The notes below the pieces were generated by a model. That model was given only the letters and a program-made list of their open reading frames with translations. It was not told the DNA's origin and searched no databases. The position numbers and the translations under genes are program-made. This document shows positions 17,897 to 26,754 of a stretch of 64,000 nucleotides of DNA, piece by piece (the first letter of the stretch is position 1; the number at the start of each line of letters is the position of its first letter). The DNA is from Cupriavidus taiwanensis LMG 19424 (lineage in GTDB: Bacteria > Pseudomonadota > Gammaproteobacteria > Burkholderiales > Burkholderiaceae), in NCBI RefSeq assembly GCF_000069785.1, contig NC_010530.1, positions 428,001 to 492,000 on the forward strand, given 5' to 3'.

Positions 17897-19468
17897 TCAG
17901 AACGAATACTTGGCGTTGAAGGCCACGTAGTCGCGGTCGGCCAGCGGGCGGTTGACGATGTTGGCGCCGCCGATAAACGCGGCGTAGGTCAGGTTGAGCT
18001 CCAGGTTGTTCAGGTACTTGAAGGTCAGCCCGACGCTGGCGCGCTTGTCGCTATAGCCCATCAGCGTGCCGAAGGCGCCGGCCACCGCCGACCTGCCGCT
18101 GAATTGCTGCGCATAGGTCAGCGGCACGGTGAGGTCCCAGCCATCGAACACGTTGTTGTAGGTCAGCGACCAGCCCACCTGGAACGCCGCCGAGTTGCGC
18201 GTGTTCGACAGCTTGCTGAAGCCCATTACCGGGTCCACGTCCAGCACATGCAGGTACGAGACTTCGCCCAGCAGCGACTGCGAATCGGCGAGGAAGGTCG
18301 GCCCCACTGAATAGATCGCGGACAGGTTGCCCTGCAGCGCCTTGCCGCGCGAGGCGGTGGGCGAGCCGGCCACGTCCACCAGCATCGGCACGCCGTCCTT
18401 GTAGCTGACTTCGCCGGCGACGTTGGCGCCGAGCAGCTGCGTCGAGAAGCTGGCGCCGGTCAGGTTGATGCCGCCGTAGAACTTCTGCTGGTACTGCAGC
18501 GTGGGGAACAGCGAGGTGACCACGCTCGGGTTCTTGTCGTGGTAGCGCAGCTGGTAGATGCCGATCTCGGTGTCCTCGAACACGCGGAAGCGGGCGCCGA
18601 CACCCCATTGGCCCCAGTCCGACGGGCGGATATCCGGACCGCGCGGGATGTTGAAGCCCGGCCCGATGATGAACTCGGCGCCGGGCCCGACCACGTCGGT
18701 GGTGCTGAAATAGCTGCCCGGGGCGAACATCTGGTTCGGCTTGTAGGTGAACTGGTAGTAGCCCATCAGGCTGAACGTCGGCGTCACCTGTAGCTGCAGC
18801 GAGGCCTGTGGCACCGGCAGCAGGATGTCCTTGACCTCGGCGCCGGGCACGAAGGCCTTGGTCGCATCGGCGGGCCCCTGCGCGCCGGCGATATTGGCGA
18901 AGAACAGGCTCTCGCCCCAGGCCACCACCTGGTTGCCCAGCTTGAAGCTCAGCTGCGTGCCGCCGATCGGGGTGGCGCCGTAGACGTAGGCATCGAGCAA
19001 CTGTGCGCGGTGCTCGTGGTAGTCCTTCGCCGACTCGGTGAACTGGTTGAACGGCCCGCTGTGGTTGACCGTGAAGGGCGCGTTGTTGGAGTTGGTGCCG
19101 CTGTAGGCCCAGTCGTAGAACACGCTGCCGCGCAGCAGCGCACCGAATTCGCCGCGCTTCAGGTGCGCCTCGCCCAGCAGCGAGACGCGGTTCGCGGTCA
19201 TGTCGCCGCGCTTGAAGTTGCGGTCGCCGTCGTCGCCGTTGATATTGGCGGGGCTCAGCAGCGCGTCGCTCTGGCGGCCGGTGCGCAGCGCCGCGCCGTA
19301 GGACGCGGTGACGCTGTAGTCTAGCGTGGTGTCGTTGCCGAAGTCGATGGTGTCGCCGGCTAGCGCTGGCTGCGCAAGCAGCGCGGCCAGCGCCATCAGG
19401 GCCGCTGCTGCGGCGATGGGCCGCAGCCGGTTGCCGCGCTGCTGTGGCCCGCGTGGTGGTTGGTGCAT
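17897..19468 (-). CDS. DUF1302 outer-membrane protein
   Basis: A 523-residue protein with a signal peptide (hydrophobic run and LLAQPALA-G site) and alternating beta-strand character ending in an aromatic residue (FNAKYSF), as outer-membrane barrels do. The DUF1302 family accompanies catabolic operons for steroids, terpenoids and other hydrophobic substrates, and is thought to take part in uptake. The segment VVAWGESLFFANIAGAQGP is a conserved family block. The ATG at 19468 is preceded by GGGGAGACC, a good ribosome site; the reading frame stays open upstream but has no such site. It begins the mhpDFE transcription unit. Confidence 0.88.
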   Translation of the reverse strand: MHQPPRGPQQRGNRLRPIAAAAALMALAALLAQPALAGDTIDFGNDTTLDYSVTASYGAALRTGRQSDALLSPANINGDDGDRNFKRGDMTANRVSLLGEAHLKRGEFGALLRGSVFYDWAYSGTNSNNAPFTVNHSGPFNQFTESAKDYHEHRAQLLDAYVYGATPIGGTQLSFKLGNQVVAWGESLFFANIAGAQGPADATKAFVPGAEVKDILLPVPQASLQLQVTPTFSLMGYYQFTYKPNQMFAPGSYFSTTDVVGPGAEFIIGPGFNIPRGPDIRPSDWGQWGVGARFRVFEDTEIGIYQLRYHDKNPSVVTSLFPTLQYQQKFYGGINLTGASFSTQLLGANVAGEVSYKDGVPMLVDVAGSPTASRGKALQGNLSAIYSVGPTFLADSQSLLGEVSYLHVLDVDPVMGFSKLSNTRNSAAFQVGWSLTYNNVFDGWDLTVPLTYAQQFSGRSAVAGAFGTLMGYSDKRASVGLTFKYLNNLELNLTYAAFIGGANIVNRPLADRDYVAFNAKYSF

Positions 19469-19631
19469 GGTGGTCTCCCCGTGAAATCGGTGTTGGTTCA
19501 TTGCCTGGCACTTCGATCGGCCCTCGCCTGGACGAGAAGCGTAGAGAGGGGGAGCCACGCACAAATCGGCAGAACGGACTAGGCGGTTTCCCTACGGGCG
19601 ATGAGGCAATGAGGGCAACGAGGCCCACGGT

Positions 19632-20420
19632 TCAGCCGCGATTGACCGACGCCGCGTCGAGGAAGGCCGGCCGCTCGCCGCCGCCATCGATGACGAGATT
19701 GGCGCCGCTCACGTACGAGGCCTGCGGCGACGCCAGGAACAGGCACGCGGCGGCGATGTCGTCCGGCAGCGCCAGCCGGCCCAGCGGCACCGTCGCCGCC
19801 ATGCTGCGCAAGGCCGCCGGATCGCCGTAGTGCTGCTGCTGTGAGGTGTCGGTCAGTACCATGCCCGGGCTGACCGCGGCCACGCGCACGCGCGGCGCCC
19901 ATTCCACCGCGAGCGTGCGCACCGCGTTGAGGATGCCCGCCTTGGCGGCGCCGTAGGCGGCGGTGCCGGGCGACGGGCGCAGCGCACTGACGCTGCCGAC
20001 GAACAGCTGGGTGCCGCCGCCGGCCTGCTGCTGCATGCGCGCATTGCAGCGCTGGGCCAGCTGCAGCGGCGCCACCAGGTTGAGCCGGATCACCGATTCG
20101 AGCAGCCGCGGCGAGGCGTCGGCCACCAGCGCGAACGGCGCGCCGCCGGCGTTGTGAACCACCACGTCCAGCGTCGGGCTGGCCTGCGCAATCTGCGCCA
20201 GCATGGCGTCGGCCTGTTCCAGGTCGCGGATGTCCGCGGCAATGAAGCAGGCGCTGCGGCCATCCGCGGCCGGCAGCTCGCTGTCGTCGGCGGGTGCGGT
20301 GCGGCCGCACACGAAGACCTGCGCGCCGGCGCGCAGGAAGGCCTCGCTGATGGCGCGGCCGATGCCGCGCATGCCGCCGGTGACCAGCACGGTCTGGCCG
20401 GTGTAATCGAATCCTGTCAT
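19632..20420 (-). CDS. Short-chain dehydrogenase/reductase
   Basis: A 262-residue classical SDR. The NAD(P) motif is TGGMRGIG, the NNAG equivalent is HNAGG, the catalytic Ser is in VGSVSA, and the active-site Tyr and Lys are in YGAAK. The C-terminal VIDGGG ending is typical. It oxidises or reduces an alcohol/ketone of unknown identity, plausibly a step of the pathway served by the neighbours. It is divergent from the alpha/beta-hydrolase gene at 20549 and 163 nt upstream of the DUF1302 gene on the same strand. Confidence 0.9.
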   Translation of the reverse strand: MTGFDYTGQTVLVTGGMRGIGRAISEAFLRAGAQVFVCGRTAPADDSELPAADGRSACFIAADIRDLEQADAMLAQIAQASPTLDVVVHNAGGAPFALVADASPRLLESVIRLNLVAPLQLAQRCNARMQQQAGGGTQLFVGSVSALRPSPGTAAYGAAKAGILNAVRTLAVEWAPRVRVAAVSPGMVLTDTSQQQHYGDPAALRSMAATVPLGRLALPDDIAAACLFLASPQASYVSGANLVIDGGGERPAFLDAASVNRG

Positions 20421-20548
20421 GGGCTTGCCCCGTTTTGCATGGAGCGCCCATCGTAGGAGAAGTGGCGCGGCGGCTCGTAGTCCGAATGAACGATGCCCGG
20501 GGCGGTGGCGCTGCGCAAGATGCTGGGCAAACCAAGGGAGACGCCCTC

Positions 20549-21451
20549 ATGTCCGCTACCTCGCAGCACACGCCCTCGACACCCCCGTCCACGTCGGCCA
20601 AGCCGGCTTCGCTCCACCCCAACCTGCCGGTGGGGCGCTTCGTCACCACCGCCAGGGGGCTGCGCCTGCACTGCCTGGACACCGGCGCCGGCGAGCCGGT
20701 GGTCTTTATCCACGGCAGCGGGCCGGGCGCGAGCGGGCACAGCAACTTCCGCCACAACGTGCCGGCATTCGCCGCCGCGGGCTTCCGCACCGTGGTGGTG
20801 GATCTGCCTGGCTACGGGCTGTCGTCCAAGCCGGACGATGTCGAATACACGCTGGACTTCTTCGTCGCCGCGCTGCGCGAACAGCTGCTGGCGCTGGAAC
20901 TGCCGCGCTGCGTGCTGGTGGGCAATTCGCTGGGCGGTGCCATCGCGCTGCAATACGCGCTGGATTACCCCGAGCATGTCAGCCGCCTGGTGATGATGGC
21001 GCCCGGCGGCGTGGAAGAGCGCGAGACCTATTTCGAAATGCCGGGGATCCAGCGCATGGTGTCGCTGTTCACCGGCGGCCACATGAATCCCGACACCATG
21101 CGCCAGCTGCTGCAATTGCTGGTGCACGACGCCGGCCTGGTCACCGACGCGCTGGTCGACGAGCGCATGGCGGTGTGCCGCGAGCAGCCGCGCGAAGTGC
21201 TGGCCACCATGAAGGTGCCCAACCTGACCGCGCGGCTGGGCGAGATCCGCTGCCCGGTGCTGGGCTTCTGGGGTACCGAGGATCAGTTCAATCCCGCCTC
21301 GGGGGCGGCGAAGTTCCTGAGCGGCTGCGCCGATGCGCGCTTTGTCATGATCAACCGCTGCGGCCACTGGGTGATGGTCGAGCATGCGGCGTACTTCAAC
21401 CGCGAATGCCTGGGCTTCCTGGCCGATACCGCCCCGCGCGGCGCGGCATAA
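20549..21451 (+). CDS. Meta-cleavage product hydrolase-like alpha/beta hydrolase
   Basis: A 300-residue alpha/beta hydrolase of the MhpC/BphD/HsaD group, which splits ring-fission products at a carbon-carbon bond. It shows the oxyanion block FIHGSGPGASGHSNF, the nucleophile elbow GNSLGGA, the acid region GFWGTEDQFNP and the catalytic His in CGHWVMVEH. The GSGPG loop and SLGGA elbow are hallmarks of carbon-carbon hydrolases rather than esterases. AAGGGAG lies 8 nt before the ATG at 20549. It opens a plus-strand run with an SDR, a ketosteroid-isomerase homologue and a TetR gene, and supplies the missing hydrolase for the mhpDFE block on the other strand. Confidence 0.88.
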   Translation: MSATSQHTPSTPPSTSAKPASLHPNLPVGRFVTTARGLRLHCLDTGAGEPVVFIHGSGPGASGHSNFRHNVPAFAAAGFRTVVVDLPGYGLSSKPDDVEYTLDFFVAALREQLLALELPRCVLVGNSLGGAIALQYALDYPEHVSRLVMMAPGGVEERETYFEMPGIQRMVSLFTGGHMNPDTMRQLLQLLVHDAGLVTDALVDERMAVCREQPREVLATMKVPNLTARLGEIRCPVLGFWGTEDQFNPASGAAKFLSGCADARFVMINRCGHWVMVEHAAYFNRECLGFLADTAPRGAA

Positions 21452-21490
21452 TTGCCTCCGCCCACTACAAGACCATATCAAGGAGACATC

Positions 21491-22276
21491 ATGGAATACC
21501 CGTATGACCTGTTCGGCCTGCGTGGCAAGGTGGCGGCCATCACCGGGGCCGCGCGCGGCATCGGCGCCGAGACCGCGCGCATGCTCGCGGCGGCCGGCGC
21601 CAGGGTGGCCGTGCTCGACGTGCTGGAAGCCGACGGCAAGGCGACCGCGGACGCGATCTGCGCGGCCGGCGGCGAGGCCGCGTTCTGGAAGCTGGACGTC
21701 ACCCGCGAAGACGAGGTGGCGCGCGTGTTCACCGAGATCGCTGAGCGTTTCGGCGGCCTCGGCATCCTGGTGAACAACGCCGGCATCGAAGGGCCCAATG
21801 CGCCCACGCATGAACTGGCGCTGGAGCAATGGCAGCAGGTGATGGCGGTGAACGTGACCGGCACCTTCCTGTGCACCAAGCACGCCATCGCCCACATGGA
21901 GCGCGCCGGCGGCGGCGCCATCGTCAACGTGTCGTCGATGTACGGCATCGCCGGCGGCCCGGACGTGCCGCCTTACCACGCGTCGAAGGCCGCGGTGCGG
22001 ATGATGGCCAAGACCGATGCGCTGCTGTACGCCGGCAAGAACATCCGCGCCAATTCGATCCATCCGGGCTTTATCCGCACACCCATGCTGGAACACGTGG
22101 CGCAGGCCTCGGGGCAGGGCGAGGGGCTGTTCGATTACCTGGGCGGCCTGACGCCCGCGGGCAAGGTGGGCCAGCCGCGCGACATCGCGGCGGGCATCCT
22201 CTACCTGGTGTCCGACGCGGGACGCTACGTTACCGGCGCCGAGCTGGTGATCGACGGCGGCTACACCGCACGCTGA
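21491..22276 (+). CDS. Short-chain dehydrogenase/reductase
   Basis: A 261-residue classical SDR with TGAARGIG at the cofactor site, NNAG, the catalytic Ser in NVSSMYG, and YHASK as the active Tyr/Lys pair. The Asp after the second strand (VLDVLEADG) favours NAD(H). An AGGAGAC site lies directly before the ATG at 21491, 39 nt after the hydrolase stop. Hydroxysteroid dehydrogenases are among its close family types, and the next gene is a ketosteroid-isomerase homologue, but the true substrate is not visible. Confidence 0.9.
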   Translation: MEYPYDLFGLRGKVAAITGAARGIGAETARMLAAAGARVAVLDVLEADGKATADAICAAGGEAAFWKLDVTREDEVARVFTEIAERFGGLGILVNNAGIEGPNAPTHELALEQWQQVMAVNVTGTFLCTKHAIAHMERAGGGAIVNVSSMYGIAGGPDVPPYHASKAAVRMMAKTDALLYAGKNIRANSIHPGFIRTPMLEHVAQASGQGEGLFDYLGGLTPAGKVGQPRDIAAGILYLVSDAGRYVTGAELVIDGGYTAR

Positions 22277-22303
22277 ACCCCACCAACCGGACCGGAGCAT
22301 CCC

Positions 22304-22690
22304 ATGCCTCAAGGCCCCGATAGCGCCGCGATGAAAGCGACGCTGCTCGCCTATGTCGAGCGCTTCAATGTCGGCGACGCCCAGGGCGTTGCCGCGCTCT
22401 ACGCCGACGACGCCACCGTGGAAGACCCGGTCGGCACGCAGCCGATCGTCGGCAAGCCGGCCATCCTGGCCTTCTACCAGCACGCCACCGCGCTGGGCGC
22501 GCGGCTGGAGGTGGTGGCGCCGCCGCGCGGCTCGCACGGCAACGCCGCCGCGCTGACCTTCGCCGTGCATGCGCGGCTGGAAGGGCGGCCGGCGCGCATC
22601 GACGTGACCGACATCATGACCTTCGGCGACGACGGCAAGATCCGCAGCATGCGCGCCCACTGGGGCCCGGACGACGTCCATTTCGTGTAA
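22304..22690 (+). CDS. Delta5-3-ketosteroid isomerase homologue
   Basis: A 128-residue SnoaL/NTF2-fold protein that resembles the Comamonas testosteroni ketosteroid isomerase. The general base Asp sits in ADDATVEDPVG, the Tyr of the oxyanion hole is early in AYVERFNVGD, and the second Asp is in DVTDIMTFGDDGKI. The SMRAHWG segment near the end also matches. The known enzyme moves the C5-C6 double bond of 3-ketosteroids into conjugation. It follows an SDR and precedes a TetR gene by 13 nt. True steroid activity is inferred from motifs; another enone isomerisation is possible. Confidence 0.8.
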   Translation: MPQGPDSAAMKATLLAYVERFNVGDAQGVAALYADDATVEDPVGTQPIVGKPAILAFYQHATALGARLEVVAPPRGSHGNAAALTFAVHARLEGRPARIDVTDIMTFGDDGKIRSMRAHWGPDDVHFV

Positions 22691-22703
22691 GCGCGCCGCG
22701 ACG

Positions 22704-23321
22704 ATGGCCCGCCACACCCGCGAGGATGCCGCCGTCACGCGCGCGCGCATCCTCGCCAGCGCGCAGCAGCTGATCCGCCACCGCGGCCTGCACTGCGTCA
22801 CCGTGGAGGACGTGGCGCGCGCCATCGGCATGACGCGCGGTGCGGTCTACGGACACTTCCGTTCGCGCGCCGAGCTGCTGGCCGCGCTGCTGTCTTGCGC
22901 CGAAGCCGACTTCGCCGCAAGGCTCGCGCCGCTGGCACCGGGCGGTGCCGGCCCGGACGCATTGGGGCGGGCGTTGCAAGCCTTCCTGCAAGGCGACGAA
23001 CTGGCACGCCATGTCAGCCTGATCGCGGCGCTGCTGCAGCACAAGTGCGGCGAAGCCTGCGAACTGTGTCCGCTACGCGAGCGCGTGCTGCGCGGCGTCG
23101 AATCGCTGCGCAGCACGTTCGCGATGCTGTTGCCGAGCCCGGATCTGGCCGGCCTGCTAGTGGCGCACTTGTGGGGACTGCTGGGTGCGCATGCCATGCA
23201 CCTGGCGCCTGCAGGCTTGTCCGGCAGCGCCGCGGCGCTGGCGCGGCTGTACGGGGGGCATGGGGCGCTGTCCGCCGTGCGCTCTTCCTGTCGATCCGAA
23301 GCCACTTCCTGCCCGCGCTGA
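22704..23321 (+). CDS. TetR/AcrR family transcriptional regulator
   Basis: A 205-residue repressor. The N-terminal helix-turn-helix is standard (ARILASAQQLIRHRG, VTVEDVARAIGMTRGAVYGHF). The ligand domain is of the TtgR/AcrR type, with two Cys in a CGEACELC segment that could bind metal or sense thiols. It is 13 nt downstream of the isomerase gene and probably controls this catabolic unit. Confidence 0.88.
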   Translation: MARHTREDAAVTRARILASAQQLIRHRGLHCVTVEDVARAIGMTRGAVYGHFRSRAELLAALLSCAEADFAARLAPLAPGGAGPDALGRALQAFLQGDELARHVSLIAALLQHKCGEACELCPLRERVLRGVESLRSTFAMLLPSPDLAGLLVAHLWGLLGAHAMHLAPAGLSGSAAALARLYGGHGALSAVRSSCRSEATSCPR

Positions 23322-23422
23322 TGCGGGATACCCCTTAGTCTGCTCGGACGAAGAGTTCCGGCTTGCCGCTGACTACGATGCTCTGAAGAGCCCGGACAAA
23401 AGTGGGGCAAGAGGAGACAACG

Positions 23423-23638
23423 ATGAAGCGGCTCGGATTGCGTTGGGCGGCAGGCCTGGTGGGCGCCGGTGCCGCCATGGGCGTGGCCTGGGGGCTGGCG
23501 GTGGATGCCAGCCAGGACGACAGGCCCGCGGTGACGCTGCACTCCGTCGAAACCGTCCTGGAGCGCTGCGACGACGCCTGCGTGCGCAGCCGTGGCGCCG
23601 CGGCGCTGGTGGTGCTGAGCCAGCGCCCGCCGCAGTAA
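23423..23638 (+). CDS. Small exported or membrane-anchored protein of unknown function
   Basis: A 71-residue protein beginning after a good AGGAGA site. Residues ~7-27 form a hydrophobic segment rich in Ala and Gly, then a polar part with a Cys pair (ERCDDACVR). It could be a secreted small protein with a disulfide or a single-pass membrane protein. I do not recognise a family. It lies between the TetR gene and the convergent SRPBCC gene. Confidence 0.5.
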   Translation: MKRLGLRWAAGLVGAGAAMGVAWGLAVDASQDDRPAVTLHSVETVLERCDDACVRSRGAAALVVLSQRPPQ

Positions 23639-23689
23639 CGCAGTGATGATGGAACGGCCCGGGCTCCGGGCCGGTCACGCGCCGCTTGC

Positions 23690-24169
23690 TCAGTTGCGGC
23701 TGGCTTGCCGCTGCGCCTGCAGCGCCTCCGCGCGCGCCTTGACGTCGCGTGCCACCTGGTCGAATCCCTGCTTCACCCAGGCACCGTGCTCGCGCATGAT
23801 GGTCTCGGCATTCAGCCCCAGGAACAGGTCGGTGGTGAAGTAGCGCGTCCGTCCCGGCCCGAGCGCTTCCAGATACTGGTCGCGCCGCGCGGCGTCCTTG
23901 TTCTCGTCGGTCGGGCGCTGCTCCCACGACAGCAGCCGCTCCGGCTCCCACGCCACCAGGTACTCGTTGACCGGGATCACCTGGTCGGTGCCGGGAATGC
24001 GCACCTGCATATGCACCATGTCGCCAAGCCGCCCGGTGGTCTCCAGGCCAGGACAGAACGTGTTCCATTCGCCGTAGCGCGCAAAATCGGTCAGCACTTC
24101 CCACACCAGCGCAACCGGCGCATCGATCTCCACCCGGATCGACGTCACCAGATTCTCTGCCTTGGCCAT
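23690..24169 (-). CDS. SRPBCC (START-like) domain protein
   Basis: A 159-residue protein with the Bet v1-like fold signature: the start IRVEIDAPVALVWEVLTDFARYGEWNTF is the usual entry strand, helix and WNxF element. These domains form a hydrophobic cavity for a small ligand and act as aromatase/cyclase, hydroxylase partner or lipid carrier. The ATG at 24169 is chosen because AAGGAGGAGACC lies immediately upstream; an earlier in-frame ATG lacks this. Confidence 0.85.
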   Translation of the reverse strand: MAKAENLVTSIRVEIDAPVALVWEVLTDFARYGEWNTFCPGLETTGRLGDMVHMQVRIPGTDQVIPVNEYLVAWEPERLLSWEQRPTDENKDAARRDQYLEALGPGRTRYFTTDLFLGLNAETIMREHGAWVKQGFDQVARDVKARAEALQAQRQASRN

Positions 24170-24487
24170 GGTCTCCTCCTTCATCAAAGTCATTGGGAAG
24201 GGAAACACTAGAGCCACCCGCCGGCGCCCCGCATACCCCGAACGGACGAGTCCGGGTGGACGAAGGCGACGCCATCGCCGTCATGCAAATTCAACCTCGG
24301 CCCAGCGCTCGCGCCGTCCGGCGGCGGCGTGCGGCGGGGCCGCATTCTCCATCTGCTGTGAGCTTGGTGCCGGCCATCGGGGATGGCCGGCATTTTTTTG
24401 GGCGCTGTCTTTGCTTGGCGGGACTTCGTTGATGCTCCCGCCCTCTCCCTAACTCACTCCCAGGAGGCAATTGGCTGGAGCGCCGCC
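24170..24487 (+). other. Intergenic region with an orphan terminator
   Basis: About 320 nt between the SRPBCC gene start and the end of the following hydrolase gene, both on the minus strand. I see no protein gene. It holds the SRPBCC promoter somewhere near 24190-24290 and a plus-strand hairpin with a T-tract, listed separately. Confidence 0.6.
24369..24399 (+). terminator. Strong intrinsic terminator, plus strand, with no obvious gene before it
   Basis: GCCGGCCATC (24369-24378), a GGG loop and GATGGCCGGC (24382-24391) form a perfect 10-bp stem, followed by A and seven T (24393-24399). The direction is plus, yet the nearest genes on both sides are on the minus strand. Confidence 0.8.
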
Positions 24488-25663
24488 TCATGTCCGCATT
24501 TCCGGCGCACCGAGCTCCGCGAAGGTTTCGGCGACCCAGTCGGCGATATAGTCCGTGGCATTGGCCTGGTTGTCCGCGCTGCAGTGTTCGACGCCGCCCT
24601 CGCGCGACGTGAAGATCTTCAGTTCCCGCTTCGGGCTGTTGATGGCGCCTTCATACTGGCGGCGTGCGTCCGCGATCGGAATCTGGCGGTCGTTGGCACC
24701 GTGCACAACCAGCAATGGCACAGTGATCTGCGCGATCACCGGCTCCAGCGTGATCCGCGAGGCCAGCGCCATGAATTCGTCGATCGACTTCTTGCCCCAG
24801 ACCCACTGAACGTGATCCCAGTAGTGAGGAACGGGCCGGTCGCCTTCGCGGGCCAGCCGGCGGCGCTGCAGTTCACCCCAGTCGAAGATGGCGCCCCAGG
24901 CGACGCATAGCTTGTAGCGCTTCTCCAGCGCCGCCGCACGCGGCGCATAGTAGCCGCCCAGCGACCAGGCGGCGATGCCGGTCAAGCCGGCGTCGACGTC
25001 ATCGCGCGTTTCGAGATAGTCCATCACGGCACCGGCCCAGGTTTCGGCCTCGACCACGGCTGTCAGCCCGTGCAGGCGCAGCGCTTCGCCGACGCCCGGC
25101 TGGTCGACGGCGATGCTCGATATGCCGCGCCTTGCCAGCGCCTGCTGGATGCCGCAGCCGTAGAGCATCTCCTTGGTGCTGTCGAGGCCATTGAACAGCG
25201 CCAGGCAAGGCGACGGGCCGCCGTGCGGGCGCCTTGCCCGGACGAACAGCCCGGCGAGTGCCTTGCCCTGGCAGGCAATCTCGACCCGCTCGCAGTTCTC
25301 ATCATGCAGCTCGACGAACTTGGCAAAGCTGTCCAGCATCTTGCGGTATGCAAGCTTGCGTGGGGCATGGTCGCGGTGCTGCATGCGCTCGGCGGTCAGG
25401 TAGTAGATGGCGGCGCGGCGGTGCTTGGCGCCGGCGCTCAGGCGGCGCCTGGCGGCCAGGTCCTCGCCTGCGAGGTCGACCAGCCGGTCCGCCTGCTCGC
25501 ACCAGGCGCGGAAGAAGGCCTCCGTGCCCTCGTCATCGCCGCGCCCGGAGGCTTCTATGAGCTGGCGGCAAATGGCATCGACCTCGCCGATGTGCGCACC
25601 CATGGAGAGGGCCAGGTTGGCAGACAGGTTCCAGACGTAGTTGCCGGGAAAGTACTCAAGCAC
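24488..25663 (-). CDS. Alpha/beta hydrolase like 2,6-dihydroxypseudooxynicotine hydrolase
   Basis: A 391-residue hydrolase with a helical N-terminal lid of about 130 residues (VWNLSANLALSMG; AIYYLTAERMQHRDHAPRK) and then the catalytic domain. The nucleophile elbow is AWSLGGYYA, the acid is in VHGANDRQIP, and the His in GGVEHC. This two-part build matches the carbon-carbon hydrolase of nicotine breakdown and related esterases. The start is a GTG at 25663 with AAGGAG just upstream. It is the last gene of the minus-strand operon running down from 30680; its actual substrate is unknown. Confidence 0.82.
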   Translation of the reverse strand: MLEYFPGNYVWNLSANLALSMGAHIGEVDAICRQLIEASGRGDDEGTEAFFRAWCEQADRLVDLAGEDLAARRRLSAGAKHRRAAIYYLTAERMQHRDHAPRKLAYRKMLDSFAKFVELHDENCERVEIACQGKALAGLFVRARRPHGGPSPCLALFNGLDSTKEMLYGCGIQQALARRGISSIAVDQPGVGEALRLHGLTAVVEAETWAGAVMDYLETRDDVDAGLTGIAAWSLGGYYAPRAAALEKRYKLCVAWGAIFDWGELQRRRLAREGDRPVPHYWDHVQWVWGKKSIDEFMALASRITLEPVIAQITVPLLVVHGANDRQIPIADARRQYEGAINSPKRELKIFTSREGGVEHCSADNQANATDYIADWVAETFAELGAPEMRT

Positions 25664-25758
25664 GATGGCTCCTTTCGAACAATTCGGATAAGACGTGAGA
25701 TGGCTGCCTCGCGCTTGCGCTGATGCCGACGGCCTCGAGCTCGAGCATGGCTATCGCC

Positions 25759-26742
25759 TCAGTCCAGCGAGATGCCCTTTGCGCGGATCAGGGCGCTCCA
25801 TTTCCTTGCCTCGGTCCGTAGCATGGCCTGCATCGCTTCCGGGGTGGCGGAGAGCGGTTCGCTGCCCAGCTCGCGGATCTTCATCGCGACCTCGGGGGAG
25901 CCCGTGATACGCGTCAATTCCGCGTTGAGCCGCTGAACGATTTCTGCGGGCACGCCCGCAGGCGCCCACACGCCATGCCAGCCAAAGCTGGCGACTCCGG
26001 GGTAGGTTTCGGCGACAGCCGGCAACGCAGGGAACTGGGCGTGGCGCCTCGGTCCGGTGAAGGCGATAGCCCGCACCTTGCGCGCCTTGATCATCGGAAT
26101 TGCGGAAGCGGCCGGCTCGACCAGCAACTGGACTTGTCCGGCGATGAGGTCGGTCATGGCTCCCGCCTTGTAGGGCACGTGCAGCATCTGGACCTGCGCC
26201 GCCTGCGACAGCAGTTCCATGATCAGATGGGCGAATCCCCCGATGCCATACGATGCGTAGGCGAGTTGGCCGGGACGGGACCTGGCGTAGGCGACGAGTT
26301 CGTGGAGCGACGTCACCGGAAAGTCGTTATTGACCACCATGAAGGAGCCCTGGGCCAGCAACGGCGACACGGGCCTGAGGTCCTTGTCCGGATCGAATGG
26401 CAGTTTTCGATAGAGGAACGGATTGATCGCGAACGCGCTCGATACGGTGTACAGCAGCGTGTAGCCGTCCGGAGCCGCCTTTGCGACGGCATCCGAGGCG
26501 AGGTTCGCGCCTGCCCCGGGCCGGTTGTCGACGACGACCGGAACCCCAAGGGCTTGCGCAAGCCTGGCAGAGTAGATCCGCGCGTACGTATCCGGCGGGG
26601 AGCCGGGAGGCCCCATGTTGATCAGTTTGACGGGCTTGGCGGGCCACGCCGGTTGCGCGACGGCGGCGCGCCATGGCAGCAGACCGGCCGCGGCCACCGC
26701 GCCGGCGGCGCGGGCGAGAAAATGTCTACGCGTGGTGCTCAT
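25759..26742 (-). CDS. Bug-family tripartite tricarboxylate transporter binding protein
   Basis: A 327-residue periplasmic solute receptor. A twin-arginine-type signal (STTRRHFLARAAGAVAAAG) is followed by the Bug core: WPAKPVKLINMGPPGSPPDTYAR, the NRPGAGAN ligand loop, ASYGIGG and the late ending ALIRAKGISLD. Such proteins bind carboxylates or aromatic acids; many exist as orphans without a cognate membrane pair, as here. It sits between the CocE/NonD hydrolase (12 nt) and the C-C hydrolase-like gene (95 nt). Confidence 0.92.
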   Translation of the reverse strand: MSTTRRHFLARAAGAVAAAGLLPWRAAVAQPAWPAKPVKLINMGPPGSPPDTYARIYSARLAQALGVPVVVDNRPGAGANLASDAVAKAAPDGYTLLYTVSSAFAINPFLYRKLPFDPDKDLRPVSPLLAQGSFMVVNNDFPVTSLHELVAYARSRPGQLAYASYGIGGFAHLIMELLSQAAQVQMLHVPYKAGAMTDLIAGQVQLLVEPAASAIPMIKARKVRAIAFTGPRRHAQFPALPAVAETYPGVASFGWHGVWAPAGVPAEIVQRLNAELTRITGSPEVAMKIRELGSEPLSATPEAMQAMLRTEARKWSALIRAKGISLD

Positions 26743-26754
26743 CTCGGGTCTCCC

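Noticed and set aside
20417..22831. Minus-strand frame of about 800 codons
   Set aside because: Antisense to the C-C hydrolase, SDR and isomerase genes, each with ribosome sites and catalytic motifs.
23325..24250. Similar TACCCC...CGGACGA patches upstream of the small exported protein and the SRPBCC gene
   Set aside because: The match is partial, with differing spacing and orientation; two sites are too few to call a shared operator.
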